This document shows, one piece after another, positions 1 through 12,437 of a stretch of DNA of 64,000 bases. Within the stretch, counting starts at the first letter, position 1. Each line of letters starts with the position of its first letter. This stretch comes from Craterostigma plantagineum (lineage: Eukaryota; Streptophyta; Magnoliopsida; Lamiales; Linderniaceae): assembly GCA_027422505.1 (NCBI GenBank), contig JAPQWV010000126.1, positions 496,001 through 560,000 of the forward strand. The letters are read 5' to 3'. The translations under genes were made by a program, and so were the position numbers. The notes under the pieces are model-generated. The model made no database searches and was not told where the DNA came from. It worked only from the letters and a program-made list of their open reading frames with translations.

Positions 1-440
1 TTGGTGGCCAGGACGTGGCTCAGGGGCATGAGCTCGGGCGTCTCGTCGGTTGCGTAGCCGAACATGTGGCCCTGGTCGCCGGCTCCAATCTCCTCGGGCC
101 GCTTGGTCAGGTGGCCGTGGACGCCCTGGGCTATGTCTGGGCTCTGCTGCTCGATGTTGACGAGGACCTTGCACTTGTCCGCGTCGAGGCCGACGTCGTC
201 GGAGGTGAAGCCTATGGCTCGGCAGGTGTCGCGGACGATCTTTTCGTAGTCGACGTCGGCCTTGGTCGTGATTTCCCCGAAGACCATGACCATGTTCGTC
301 TTTGTGCACGTTTCGCATGCGACTTTGCTCTCGGGGTCTTGGGCGAGGCAGGCGTCGAGGACGGCGTCTGATATCTGATCGCAGAGCTTGTCGGGGTGGC
401 CCTCGTTTACGGACTCGGATGTGAATAGGAAGGTCTCCAT
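1..440 (-). CDS. SAMS: S-adenosylmethionine synthase, N-terminal part (cut by window edge)
   Basis: This enzyme makes S-adenosylmethionine from methionine and ATP in the cytosol and feeds methylation, ethylene and polyamine synthesis. Reading from the ATG at 440, the protein begins [20 protein letters not shown] and continues with the family's [23 protein letters not shown] and [16 protein letters not shown] segments. That is about 146 of the usual ~390 residues; the rest lies beyond base 1. The coding part is one uninterrupted frame, as is usual for plant SAMS genes. A good acceptor (ends CTGCAG) lies 10 bases before the ATG and a GTAAGA donor lies at 1120, so a 5'UTR intron of about 670 bp is likely. 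Codon third positions are strongly GC-rich, as in a highly expressed gene. Identity is secure; which paralogue is not. Confidence 0.95.
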   Translation of the reverse strand, partial: METFLFTSESVNEGHPDKLCDQISDAVLDACLAQDPESKVACETCTKTNMVMVFGEITTKADVDYEKIVRDTCRAIGFTSDDVGLDADKCKVLVNIEQQSPDIAQGVHGHLTKRPEEIGAGDQGHMFGYATDETPELMPLSHVLAT

Positions 441-449
441 GGTGGGTAA

Positions 450-1120
450 CTGCAGAGAGAAGTGACAAACAACACCTAAGATTTTGAGAAATAAACCTCA
501 GAGAAGTCTTGCACAGGGGTGAAATTTATTCACTAGCGAGTAGTTGGCGTAATACTATTTACATAGGGAGAGGGAGAAGCGACAGCAAAATATATTCCGC
601 GTGCAATAGGGAGATAGCATCGGCATATATGCAGAGACAAATTCGAAGAAACATTCAGTGAAGTGTGCATAAACAGCAGTAATCAGACGATAAATAGAAC
701 AAAAAGCTAGAGAATGTTGCCCTCGAGCATCGTTACAAAGGATCTTCCTGTGGAAGTATAGATGCATTAAATACTGTGCCGACAAAACAAATTAGAAGCG
801 CCCAACTAGTTTTTGTATCAAATTTATCGCTAAGGATCAAGCAGATGTGAACAAAAAGTAGGGCACCGAGACGAAACCCTAGCTTCAAACATGAAAGCCG
901 TGGAGATCGTCCCACAGCCTATAGCTATACTCGGCGAACGCTATAACTAATTCACCGAAACAAATACAAGCGTCAGCAATTATCAGGATCTGACAAACAG
1001 AGTCCTTCAACGATTTTCGTACAAGAACAACTTCCCTCAGTCAAGTGAAGCAATCGTGCACTCCTCCTACCTCTTAAGTGAATACAAGCAATGAACAACA
1101 GTAAGAGTATGTTATCTTAC
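450..1120 (-). other. Probable 5'UTR intron of the SAMS gene
   Basis: Between the GTAAGATAAC donor (1120) and the CTCTGCAG acceptor (450) I see no coding potential. The sequence is T-rich when read on the minus strand. A leader intron just before the ATG is common in plant SAMS genes. This is inferred from splice signals only. Confidence 0.55.
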
Positions 1121-1229
1121 ACTTTACGGAACCGGTGAAGATGATAAGCTCCTCAGATCTCCTTAAGCGCCTGTGGTTTCTTCAGAGCAAATACGGCGAG
1201 CGGCATTTCAGGGATTCTTGGGGGATCGC

Positions 1230-1237
1230 TATTTATA
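1230..1237 (-). promoter_or_regulatory. TATA box of the SAMS gene
   Basis: TATAAATA on the minus strand lies about 110 bp upstream of the proposed leader-intron donor. That puts the transcription start near 1200 and gives a short first non-coding exon. Confidence 0.5.
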
Positions 1238-1239
1238 CT

Positions 1240-2025
1240 ATGGATTGTACGACCGGATACCGGCTCAACAAGTCAACTCTTTTAGTTGCCTTTTCAGTTC
1301 TCAAGACTCTATTACCAGTTAAACTTTGTTAGTTGTTTTAGTTGGACGGCTTAAACCAACTCATCTGACTTGCGAACGAATCCTTAAAGTCAATCACAGC
1401 AATCATTATTCAAACAATCTTCTAGGTCGTTGAGTTGAATGCTAAGTAAGAACGCAGGATTGGCTTCGGCTATGGAACGTAACTCGAATCATAGGAACCA
1501 AAAATAGATTAAAAAAAAAAGGAGAAACGTCATATAATGTTAGGTAAAGCTTTCTTTTGGGTGTAGGTGGATGACAACGAAGAAAAGCAACATGAAAACC
1601 AAAGGGAAGTGAGGGGGGTTTTGTTTTGGTGGGTGGTAGAAAAGTGGCTCTTTTTCAATAGGCTGCTATGCTAACTACACAATTATCTGCATTTCCAACG
1701 AAGACTTTCACTTGCTGTAATAAAGCAATCAAAACGTCATCTTCCAAAGCCATTGGAAAGTGGTTGGTATGGTGGTAGAAGATGGCATATTTTATATTGC
1801 ACGCACAAGAAAAACTGTCACCTTTTTGAAGCATTAGCTGATCTTGGAACGTCGGAAGTTATTTTTTGAGTATCAAATTGATCGAAAAATACATAAAATA
1901 TTGTCAACACTTACTTGATATGACAGAATTACCCTCGAAGTGGAAAAAGGGAGCTGAAAAGAAATAATGATAGGCTATGGTTGTTCCATCTGTGGTTATT
2001 TCTCGTCTTCCAGCGAAGCAAAGCA
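1240..2025. other. Intergenic region between divergent SAMS and START-like genes
   Basis: AT-rich spacer with no frame that resembles a protein. It holds the upstream region of SAMS (-) and the promoter and leader of the following plus-strand gene. Confidence 0.5.
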
Positions 2026-3596
2026 ATGTCTGCTGCTGGAGCGTCGACGGCCTTGCCGACACGTGTCCATTGCCTCGCCGCACCGCACTTATACTCCGCC
2101 CCCTCCTCCTCCTCCTCCTCCAATCGTCTTCTATTCATCAGTACTAAGCTCCCCTTCTCCTCCTACCCTCGCGAGTACAGGGCTATTTCTCCGTTTCACC
2201 TCGCCCATGATGTGAAGAAGCTTCGGAGATCCTTCTCTCCAGTCATGCAATGGCAAGATTGCACGTATACAATCCGAAGAATTTTTTCTTACATGAAAAA
2301 ATCTCACGTTATTATTATTTTCGATTGGGTCCGGATTGATTTTCCTTTGTGTTGCAGAGTAAAGCTGGAAATGGATGTGCCCGCTTCAGTAGCGTACAAT
2401 TGTTATGCCGATCGTGAATCCATTCCTCGATGGATGCCATTTATTTCATCCGTGAAGGTCAGGGAAAAATTTGAGGGAAATTTTTTTCTATTCGAATGCC
2501 AGTTTTTGTACTTCAATCTTCGACGTCTTGGATTGTATTTTATAGGTCCTTGAGGATAAGCCTGACTTATCGCGGTGGTCGCTCAAGTACAACGCTTTTG
2601 GCCAAAACATAGAGTATTCTTGGCTTGCTCGGAATATGCAGGCAAGAGATTTCTCTGTCTTCCTCTGAAAGATCAACCTTATCAGGCTATGTATCTTATT
2701 GAATATCGCTGTCTCTCAGCCAACACCAAATCAGAAGATCCACTGGAGATCTTTGGAAGGGCTGCCCAACAAGTAAATCGAATTTTTTAGTGATGGACTT
2801 ATTGTGCAACATGGGAACTGCCTTAGATTCTTCACATAAGTCTCAAGATTATATTTATTTTTGCTTCCCATGAGTTACGTATCATAGCTCCATGCTGATA
2901 ATTAGCGCTGACGCAGTGAAACTGTCTTTGCAACGTGGTTTCTTATATTGGGACAACATTAGCTGTACTGTTGCTGAATTAGAATTGGTTTATCTTGTTC
3001 TGATTTTCGTTTCGGGTTTCATCGAGACTGTATTTTGAATCTGGTATGCAGCGAATTATGCTGTGCATTCATGTAGGAGTGAAAGATTACTCGCTTTGGA
3101 GAAGAAAATTAATCTGAAAAATGACGTGTTTCGTTCAGCTACGGTTTTATGCTAATTTGCAGATTCTGTCTTGCAGGGGCGCTGTAAGATTTTTCCCGAA
3201 GGGCGACAATTCTTGTACGGTAGAAGTACGTCTTTGAATATATTTCTGCGTAGCTTGATTTTTCCATCAAGAAACTCCCTTAACTCGATCTTTAGCTGCT
3301 TGAAATCTCGGCATGTCCTTGCTTCATGGACCCCTTATTTGTGTATTTCAGCTCACTGTTTCATACGAAGTTCCTCAGCTGCTGACACCAGTGGCATCTG
3401 TAAGTACTAACTAACTAGCACTCTATTTCGAAAATATGGGTAGGATTGTACGATATTCCATAACGCACAATATAACAGCTACATATGTTTCTGCTTCATC
3501 TAATTTCGTTAGGCCCTGCGACCGTTTCTTGAAAATTTGCTGCGTGGTGGTCTGGAAAGGTTCAAAACGTATGCGAAGAGCTACTCAGCCAAGTGA
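2026..3596 (+). CDS. Plastid-targeted polyketide cyclase/START-like (SRPBCC) lipid-binding protein
   Basis: Seven exons: 2026-2264, 2358-2457, 2546-2641, 2720-2772, 3177-3225, 3352-3399, 3513-3596; 222 aa. All phases agree and the last exon ends at TGA. Residues 1-70 are Ser/Ala/Arg-rich with few acids (a serine run at about 22-28), which suggests a chloroplast transit peptide. Residues ~80-222 match the plant 'polyketide cyclase/dehydrase and lipid transport' family: DVPASVAYNCYADRESIPRW, MPFISSVKV, WSLKYNAFGQNIEYSWLARN, HWRSLEGLPNKGAVRFFPKG and SYEVPQLLTPVASALRPFLE. Such domains form a hydrophobic pocket; the ligand is not known to me. The start at 2026 was chosen as the first ATG in frame. 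Intron 3 begins with GC (CAG|GCAAGA at 2642). The gene converges on the PP2C gene 400 bp downstream. Confidence 0.85.
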
Positions 3597-3997
3597 GTCC
3601 CATGTTTCCCTTCAGCTATTTTGTTCGAGATTGAAAATAATCTCCCTGTAAAGATATTCTGATGTTACCATTCTAACGATAATCCGATCTGCGCATTACA
3701 TTGCACATCTTTGTTCTGTTAGTTGCAGCAAATACAACTGCGTGAATTCGAACACATAGCCAAGAAGGCATATAAAATAGATTCATCTTATTATCGCTGT
3801 ACGGGCATTCTCATTCATCACATTACGGCGACGATCGATCAAAACATGCATCTTGATCCATCTGCCTTCCAATAAACACTAGGTAAACAGTCAATTTCAC
3901 ACCCTACCAATGGCCATGTACATCCACCGTCGCTCCACAAGACACGGGCGGTAAACAAAAACTAGTAAAAGGCCAAAAGGAAGTCAGAAAGCTTCCA

Positions 3998-6233
3998 TTA
4001 ATTCCCCTCCAAGAAACTACGAAGACTGCAAAGAGCTTCAGCAGAGAAACTGCAGTATTTCATTCTCCTCCTCTCACTACCCATGGATGGAGCGTCCCCA
4101 CAATCCACAGAATTGAAGCAGACAACTATGACCGTGAGATTGTCTGAAGTGTTACGCCTCAGTGCCTCCATCACTAGATCTTTGGCGCATTGCTCGGGGT
4201 TATTGTGCCTTCTCAGGCCACGACGCACGAGGCTCACAGCTTGCTGGCTAGACACGACGTCCCATATTCCATCGCAACCTATTACGAGGAACTCATCTTC
4301 CTCCGTTAGGGCTACCTTTCTTAGTTCGGGCTCTGCTATGAGAGGGGATGGAGATCCTCGGGGCAGCTTCATGTCCCAGTCTCCGAGGGCGCGAGTGATG
4401 GAAAGGACTCCATTGAGGTATCCGTCGTCTATAAAACCGCCCAGCTCTTCAACACGCTTCCTCTCTAGTGGGTAAGAGGGCCTGTGGTCTTGGGACATTT
4501 CTATTGCCTCGCCTCTCCGACAAAGAACTGCTCGGCAATCTCCGACGTTGGCCACCATTAGGAACCTGAATTGATTGGATAGAGTGGAGACGTCATCACA
4601 ACTAGGAAACTAACAACCCCTTTTTCACTGATTCTAAACCAAAGTGGTAAATAAGGTGCTTATGAAAGTGTTGTAAAGATTCTATGTTTACCTTCCTATG
4701 ACGAGAGCTGTCAAGGCGGTTGTTCCAGATGAGTTGCTCACAGTGCTGTCATCAGCTAAGGCCATGTCGGCTAGTAGAAACCCTTTCTTTAAAGAATTCT
4801 CAACCTCGAATAGGAAGGCGTCGTTAACTTCAGAAGCTTGGGGGAAGTTAGCATCTTCAAAAAGGAATCTGATCGCATTTTCCTTGAGGTAGGCCGCAGC
4901 TTCAGGTCCTCCATGGCCATCAAATATCTGCACAATCATAGATTAACATCAGTTGGAGATGAGATGACATGAAGAACTCTTGAATACAAGAACTGTTTTC
5001 AAGAGAAGATATCGAGAAGGCACTAACTCCGTATACGGCGCTCGGCTCGGGGAAACTAATGACCGATCTCAGACGTGTGGCGAGATCATCGATCTTTATG
5101 TGCTCATCTTCCATGTGTCTTCGTGAACCAATATCAGCGAAACTACCCGAACGAATGCTGGGAAGATATCCCACTTCTGGGGATTTAATACCCTGAAAGT
5201 TTGTATGTCATAAGGGTGGTTCAAAGATATGCAAACTTAAGCCAATAACACTTAATACCAATATGAAATCAGAAAATAAGTTCAGAGACAAGACTGCGTA
5301 ATATCACTACATATCAATCGATAATGATCTAGGGCTTAATTTGCTAGAACTAATCAATGTTGACAAACCTTCAATATCAACATCTCAGCGATTCTGAGTT
5401 GCTGGGAAAGACTAAAACAACAAGTTATGAAAGCCAATACTTGAACACCTTAGGCTACCTCTTCCTTCTCTTTTTCCCCTTCTAGGTTCTTACTTTTCCA
5501 ATCTCTCTGTAAATGTGTGTGGCGCTAAATTGATTGAAGCTATATAATAATATCTCACGGAATTGAGGGCTCAATTATTGGTCTAAGGGATCAACCAGAT
5601 GAGACAATTACTTTCGGCAAAAAAGGCACAGAGAGTTGCTTGGAGATGATGGATTCTCCACCAAAAAATCTTAACACACAACAACTTGATAAGGTATATA
5701 TACTTGATTCCTCAGGTCGCCTGTAATATGTTGACTCTAGATGCCAAGGATGTAATTAGGAACCACATATTTATTACTTTACCAAACTACAGTACTACTT
5801 ATTGACTACCTTACAAACGGAATCTTGATCATGTTAATCCTAAAAACCACACGATTTTGGTCTCAGTTGGCTCACTCTCGTGCAATTCGCCGACATACCT
5901 TTCTAAAAGTGCCAAAAGTAATCATAATCTCAAGTTAGGTTTCTCTCCTTATCTCTAAACCAAATAACACAAGCATAATCCATAATATTCCACCATCGAA
6001 GACCAAAGCCCCTAATTTGAAGGGCTCATACGCAGAAACTAGGCTAGCAGCAACGTTTTCAGATTAACTTCTGCGGAAATATAATCAAACAGAACAGCGA
6101 AATTCAAACCCCTACGAAACAGAGAGAAAAAAACTAGGTTTCAGAGAAGAAAGAGAGAGCTCACAAGTTGAGAACAGGGCCCATCCAGGACATGGAGGGT
6201 GTTTTGGACAACCAACTCCGCTTCAGCTACCAT
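3998..6233 (-). CDS. Protein phosphatase 2C (probable PP2C 27/PP2CG1-like)
   Basis: Four exons: 6233-6165, 5192-5028, 4927-4692, 4565-3998; 345 aa, all phases consistent. It is a Mg/Mn-dependent Ser/Thr phosphatase. Metal-binding motifs are visible: RRHMEDEH (N-terminal), [52 protein letters not shown] and the C-terminal [12 protein letters not shown]. The stretch [20 protein letters not shown] is typical of the plant clade that includes Arabidopsis PP2C27/PP2CG1 (group G, salt/ABA-related); that subgroup call rests on memory of the family. The N-terminal extension before the catalytic domain (~35 residues) is short. Intron 1 is about 970 bp. The start at 6233 is the only ATG in frame with exon 2 across the first splice. 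Confidence 0.92.
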
Positions 6234-6239
6234 CTTTAC

Positions 6240-7788
6240 CGATCATACAGAAGATGAGACGAGATATCAATTGAATCCTTATGCACTGTATATCAGGAGA
6301 ACTGAAAATTATGATCAAAATCAAACAAGTCGGCGTCGGCTGCTTGAGAGAGAAACTTATCAGGCGATTTTACTCAGCTTTGCGGGAAACTTTCCTTGCA
6401 GAAACTAAGAACTCGTTAAGCAAAGTGGGCTTTATTTACTTATATATTCAGCAGTTGATTAATCAAACGATCAACGCAAAGCGCGTGTGTTTGCGAACGC
6501 CGCACGCCGCGTAGGCTCCGAAGGAAAATCGAACTGACACGTGGAGGTGACGACAGGTGGCATTAACTATATTACATTATGAATTATGATCCAATTGAGA
6601 TATTATAGATTAAGATTATTTTTCCAAAATAGATCAATATGAAACATGACTGGAATTGGTGGCTATTGTCCAAGTCTAAAGCTAAACACGACGTGTCATA
6701 TTTCACACGGAGATGTTTCGAATCTTCACGAAAATCCATCACCTGGGCCAAACTGAAATGGGCTGACCCAAATGACCAAGATAAACAAATGGTCCGAATT
6801 ACCAAAGTGGGCTGACCCACCCAATAACCTTCTTCCTCGAATTTTGACCTAAGTGACCCATTTGTTTCAAGTTGTCCAAGAACATTTGTATATCTAATTG
6901 TGCCATGATTAATAATTTTTAATCATCCAACAAAGTCACATGCAGAAATAATTTCCTTCTGTGGTTCCTATGCTATATACCATAATTAGTTCAACTTCAA
7001 TAAATTAATAATGCAAAGTGAGCACTTTTTTTTCTATGTGGGACATCGAAAAATCACAACTACCACCCTTTGATTAATATAGCCTGCCCTTCGCCTGCCT
7101 TCTTACAGGTGATTTCAGATAATAGTATAGTAGCGAGGGTCAATTCGAAATCAGGGCCCTTTAAAATAGATTTCATACCCTGTCTGGAAAAAATTTAGGT
7201 TAAAGGACTCATTACAAAAGTTATATAACATATATATGAGCTATAGAATAATTACAAACCTTCAACATACTGGTACGTCAGAGCAATGAAGTGATACTGC
7301 ATGAACTGATATCAGATGCTCGCAAACTGGTACCAGATGATCGTTTTGTGTTACAAAATTTCAGCATACTGCTATGTCAGAGCAATGAAGTGGTACTGCA
7401 GAAAATGGATCCTTAAAACTAAGTCTTTTGCTAGGAGGGACGAAATCCTAAATGATACTTATTGGGACGTGAAATGAAAAGTCCCCTGGTAGTGAACCAT
7501 GGACGGCATCTCCAATTCTTGTATTATAATAGTCAAAACTTAAATGTAATTATGATGAGATTCTCTCGGTTGAAATGTCTAATCAGTTAGGGAAAATCAC
7601 ACACTTGATATTCATAAAAACACGCACTAGCTGGGCTATAGCTGCGATAACCTGGCAAATGTACCCTACAAAACAATACACGCATAAAAAAGGGCTTCTT
7701 TATCGATGTAATTAACATCAACAATATCTCTTCTAACCAGCATCTAATCACATATAATTAAGGACTCATTAACATAAACGTACAATGA
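6240..7788. other. Intergenic region upstream of PP2C / downstream of GA2ox
   Basis: AT-rich, with no protein-like frame. The only structure I see is a pair of direct repeats near 7.3 kb, listed separately. Confidence 0.5.
7261..7400. repeat. Direct repeat, two ~41-bp copies 99 bp apart
   Basis: Copies at 7261-7301 and 7360-7400 share TTCARCATACTG, then TGTCAGAGCAATGAAGTG-like sequence and a final ATACTGCA/GTACTGCA, differing at a handful of bases. The intervening sequence contains the related motif CTGRTAYCAGATG twice. Confidence 0.6.
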
Positions 7789-9480
7789 TTAAACCACCAT
7801 CTTATTCGTCCGAAACAAATCAAGGCGAGACACGGCCAACCTCAAGGAGTACGCCGTGGCCTTGAACTCTCTCCACGTAAAAGCCCTATAAAGACGACGG
7901 TGGTCGCTAGCAGGGCGGCTGCCATCAGCTCCGACCACCGACGCAGGAGCTGAGATCCACGTGTCAAGCGGCGGCGCTGCAAAGTACATCATCGACATCC
8001 TCGTCTTCTCCGAGTTAGCCACCGCCCTGTGCCTCACGCTCTTGAACCTTCCATTAGTAAGCGCCTCAAAGGTATCGCCGACAAAGACGCAGAACTTATC
8101 GGCGTCGGCGGGAATGGTTATCCATAAGCCGTCGGGCGACAGTATCTGAAGCCCCTCGACGTCGTTGGACCGCAATATGGTAATAATCTGAGGGTCTGAA
8201 TGCTCTCCAAACCCTATTCTATTCGCTGTTTTAATACTGCACGGGTTTTCCTCGGCGGCGGACGGCGGGTAGTGGTTTATCCTGAAGCAAGAGTCGCTTT
8301 TTGGGTCGCTGATGAGTTGGCTGAAGACGTTGGTGGGCGTGCCTTCGGCGCATAGGCCTTCGCCTATTAGGTCAAGAATTTCGCAGGCCAGGTTTCGAAC
8401 TGCTCCTATGTAGTTGTTCACAGTAGAGCTGCCATATATGTAATAGAAGTCGATGGTCACTAGTATTCGCAAAGAACAACTGAGAAGACTGTAACTAATG
8501 GTGATTGCAGATGTAAGATTGCATAACGGTTGCCTGGTTTTTTAGGGTTATACAATTTTCTCCTTGGGTAGTACAGTTTGAATTTTTCTCCCCCACTTTC
8601 AAAGGAGAAAAATAGATAGTCTATGTTTCCTTCAGTACTGTGTAAGGAACGTCGTACCTGGGCCCTAACTACGGCGTGGCAATGTAAGAGAAAAGCTTTG
8701 AGCTGACGTATTTCAGACAGAGAGGGTGTATATGCACGGAAATAAGCAATTGGTGGTCCATTGTCTCTCTCGTACGCATTTATACTGTCATCTATTTATT
8801 AACCTTCTGAAGTTCTGAGGTTTCATGTGATTGTGACTTAGCATAATCAATAATTGAGTTGTTATATGAGGTAAAATTTATTATGAGCTCATCAGGGGGG
8901 TAAGCATATCGTCGTCGTCCCCAGTTAAAACTGTCGGAAAACCTTATGGCTATATTTGAGGTAGACAAAGCAAACCTTTCGAAGGATCCCACTTTCAACC
9001 CATAAAAAGAAAAATGCATGCAAGTGCAGATATAGTGCAGAAGATAACTAGATTCCATGCATTGCATGAAATAATGTAATAATAATAATACCTGAACATT
9101 TGAGGATCCGAGGAGTTGATGGCTTCAGACCGGCGATTAACCGAAGATGAGTCGGCTTCTAATATGAGGTATTCGAGCTCGCCCTTGTCCCCATTATGCC
9201 CGATATTCTTTGATCCATATCCGAATGGATTGGCCGGCCCGGCCCGTTTCTTCTCGTCGGCGGGCTTTGCGAAGAAATCCCTGCCTTGTTCTTCGACGGT
9301 GGCGATTATGTCCGGCGAAACGCCGTGGTTCGCCACCTGGAAAAAACCGAAATCCTCGCATGCCTTCACCGTTAGCTCACGCAGTGTTTGCCTGTCGAGG
9401 CTTAGGTCTATCACTGGGATTCCATAGGCCCGCGTTTTCTTACTACGGTGAGCTACTGTAGAAGGCACTACAGCCACCAT
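7789..9480 (-). CDS. GA2ox: Gibberellin 2-beta-dioxygenase (GA2-oxidase)
   Basis: Two exons, 9480-9092 and 8428-7789; 342 aa, phases agree and the join gives DPQMF|SSTVNNYI. This is a 2-oxoglutarate/Fe(II) dioxygenase that inactivates bioactive gibberellins and their precursors by 2-beta-hydroxylation in the cytosol. The N-terminal DIOX_N region contains GIPVIDLSL and CEDFGFFQVANHGV. The jelly-roll core has the iron ligands H206-x-D208 (GFGEHSDPQ) and H263 (VRHRAV), and the 2-oxoglutarate-binding R-x-S in TRMSM. GYGSKNIGHNGDKGELEYL is characteristic of GA2ox rather than GA20ox/GA3ox, and suggests the C19 classes. Family genes I know usually have a second intron near DPQ; here that position is uninterrupted. 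The stop lies 12 bp after a FRTNK tail. Confidence 0.93.
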
Positions 9481-12437
9481 TTTTGTTTTCTTTAACTTGA
9501 GAGAGAGAGAGAGAGATTGAAGGATGGAAAGAGAATAAGGAAGAAGAAGAAGAAGAAGATGGAGAACAAGGCCACAATTTGCGGGCTTAATAAATAGAGG
9601 ATAGGGAGAGGGAGGGATGACAGCAAGAAACAAGGAAATGTTAATTGAATATTAAAAGAGAATAATAAAATAAAATCAGCAAAAAGTAGCAGCAGCAGTC
9701 AATGATTTTATTATTTGATATAGTTTATTCTAATACAATAAAGATTACTTCACGTAGACGAATGCTGATGAGCAGCACGTAAGTTTCTGACAGGTATGTT
9801 GCTTTGGTTTGCACCTCAGATCAAAAGGTCGTATAGATTGACCAAAGATAATGGTCCACGTAAGTGGTTTTCAGATGTAACATAAATTCTTACCAAGTAG
9901 TTCAAAAGAGAGGGTTATATTATTATTATAGTAAGAGAGATCAAAGCAAAACGATATACATTTATTTCAACACGGTTCTTTGTCGGGGTGGGGGTGCAAT
10001 GTATTATCGTATATATTGAGAGGCGTATATATATTCGAATTCGAAATAAAAAAAAAAAGCATATAAAATTAAACTATGACCAAGTTCATGCGAGATCTAG
10101 GCACGAAAAGAAAAATTCAGGATTATACACAAGAAATTGTGTTATAAATATATGTGTTTTAAATACGTGTACTTACTACCTTAATCTTATGATGAACGAC
10201 AACCTTTAAATTAATGTACGTATTTTTCTTTTCTTCTTTGTTCAGTCGTATCTAAAGAAAAGTAAAGTGAAAGAACTGATGAAAGTCAAATCTTGACATG
10301 GGAAGGAGTATGAAGGTCGGCAAATCATTGATTATTTAAACTGAATTTTAATTGATTTTGTCACGTAACCGTTGGATTTTAGTATATGCAATTTTTCTAT
10401 AAATTTCCAAAGGAAATATACAAATCAATAACGCGTCTTTTCTCTGGTTACAGCTACAGGGAATATATATGTATATACGCACACACGCACACTACAACAC
10501 GTATAAAATATATATATATATATATATCTTTTATCTATGACTTTTCAATATATATATATATTATATAGTTAACAATCTTCGTCTCTTATTTAACTTAGGT
10601 TTAGTTAGGAACATCTTTTTCCACATGCATAGGGCCGTTGAATGTATAGAATGTTTGAAATATTCCTCGATAAATTGGGTACCAAACCAAACCCAATCGC
10701 CTCCGTTAAACGAAAAGTTATATATTCCATCATTATCAATTAATATATAATGTAAACTACTTTTCAGACGTTAGACGAATCAATTGGAAGTTTGTTTAAA
10801 ATCTTATGTACGAGTACGAGTTTGTTGGATCTTATTTGATATGAAATAATATAAAGATTGTTCTTGGTCAAGATTGTTTTATTTAATTGGAGAATGTTTG
10901 TCCTTAAAAGCAACACAACAGTCGCAGAAAACCAAACGGTTTATCTCGTTTAAAAGTAAATTAGGCAAAACCATTTTATACAGCTGAAGTGTGAACTGCC
11001 TTGCTCGGACTCGTGACGATTACATCGATGTAATTAATTAGCTAATTCCAATTAATCACAGCTTTTCGTGAAATAATAATATCCATCTCTACCAAAAGCT
11101 GGTCATGCCAATATTTATATACTCATAGTTCAGAATTATAAATATTCCCCACTCCACTTTTCATGCAATTAACATTAAGCTTATGTTATTTAAATCGAAA
11201 AGATCGTATTGGGCTCTGAACATGAAGAGATGAAAGTCATAAACCGCCGGCCATGGCTGTAATTTAATTGCAACGAAGGTCCATGTTCATGTAATACTAT
11301 CGTAGAAAGGGATTATCAATCGTAATATTATTTATATTATAACACTTGTTTAACTTCAATTGACTGCAGGCCATATGGAGCATTAGGTAGAAAAAAACCT
11401 GGTCAATTTTTCTATGGTTTTAATTAAATAATCAGTGTGCTAATATAGCATTTATTTACTAGCAGTTGTTAGAATTTGGGGGACCAAGTTGAACATCACA
11501 ACGTGGCCTTATTGAAACTTTAGAGTTTAATCACACACAATTATTCAATCTGCTGACTTAGATATTTCACGAGACAAACCGCTTTTTTGAAATATTAGTA
11601 CCAACACTGTAACCTTAATGGTTTCGTATACGTAGGACAACAAGAAGATAACAAAAAATCGGTACATAATATGGCTAATATACTTTGACACTTAAATTAG
11701 CTAATAAACTAAAAGGCAAAAAGCATCTAAAAATTCCCCTGTCCCAAATGATTTTGTACATTTGAAATATGGCGCGGTTTTTAAGAAACTGAATATTTTA
11801 ATAATAAGTACAACTAAAAGGTAAAAAGATATATATTTTGACACGTTTTAAGAATATTTAATATTATTATGTTGATTGCTTGTGATACTTTTTTACTATA
11901 AATGGAAATGTACAAAAGGGAATGAGACGTCCGATATAGTAAAATGTATAAAATGATTTGGGACACAGGGAGTACAATCTTTTACTATGTTTATAATATA
12001 TTATGTGATAATGTAAGTGATCATATATTGGACGTAAGCCATGCAATTGCAAAGGATTGATTGACTGGTCTTCAGTAGAAAATTTTTCTCTCTTCTAGTT
12101 TCATAAGCAATGCTTTTGTTAAATACTTTGGTGTTGTTTTGCGGTTTTAGGCCCATTGATAGTCGGCCTGCTAATTTTAAATCCAGCCCGTTATAGCCCA
12201 TTAGACCCAATATGGTCGCTCTTGAGTCCATTGAGAATGCTATCTTTCTCTCTCCGTGGCAAACGAGCTCGAGGACCCCAATTCGCGCGCTTCTTTCTTT
12301 ACAATTGCTACAATTTCAACCCTACAATATCCTAAAGTGTCCTTATTGCAGATTGGTTACCTCTCTTTTTCTGTTCGAGAATCACTTGGTTCTGAAAACG
12401 ATACGTATTTGTAGCTGAAGCAGCTGAATTTCGTAAG
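9481..12437. other. Long AT-rich spacer between GA2ox and SWC4
   Basis: It contains the GA2ox leader/promoter (a CT/GA-rich tract near 9500-9560 on the transcribed strand), a TA microsatellite near 10.5 kb and many short AT-rich stretches. None of the open frames resembles a protein. The last ~250 bp are the SWC4 promoter/leader, with several GCCCA/TGGGC motifs (12150-12215). Confidence 0.5.
10507..10528. repeat. (TA)n microsatellite
   Basis: An alternating A/T run, followed about 20 bp later by a second TA run (10548-10565). Confidence 0.8.

Noticed and set aside
15..371. 118-codon plus-strand frame at the left edge
   Set aside because: It is the antisense shadow of the GC-rich SAMS coding sequence; the minus strand matches the enzyme.
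9988..10568. Open frames in the AT-rich GA2ox-SWC4 spacer
   Set aside because: Low-complexity Ile/Tyr/Lys peptides over TA and A runs, with no splice or homology support.
12212..12418. Possible uORF upstream of SWC4
   Set aside because: The peptide is not recognisable and the transcript start is unknown, so a regulatory claim is unsupported.
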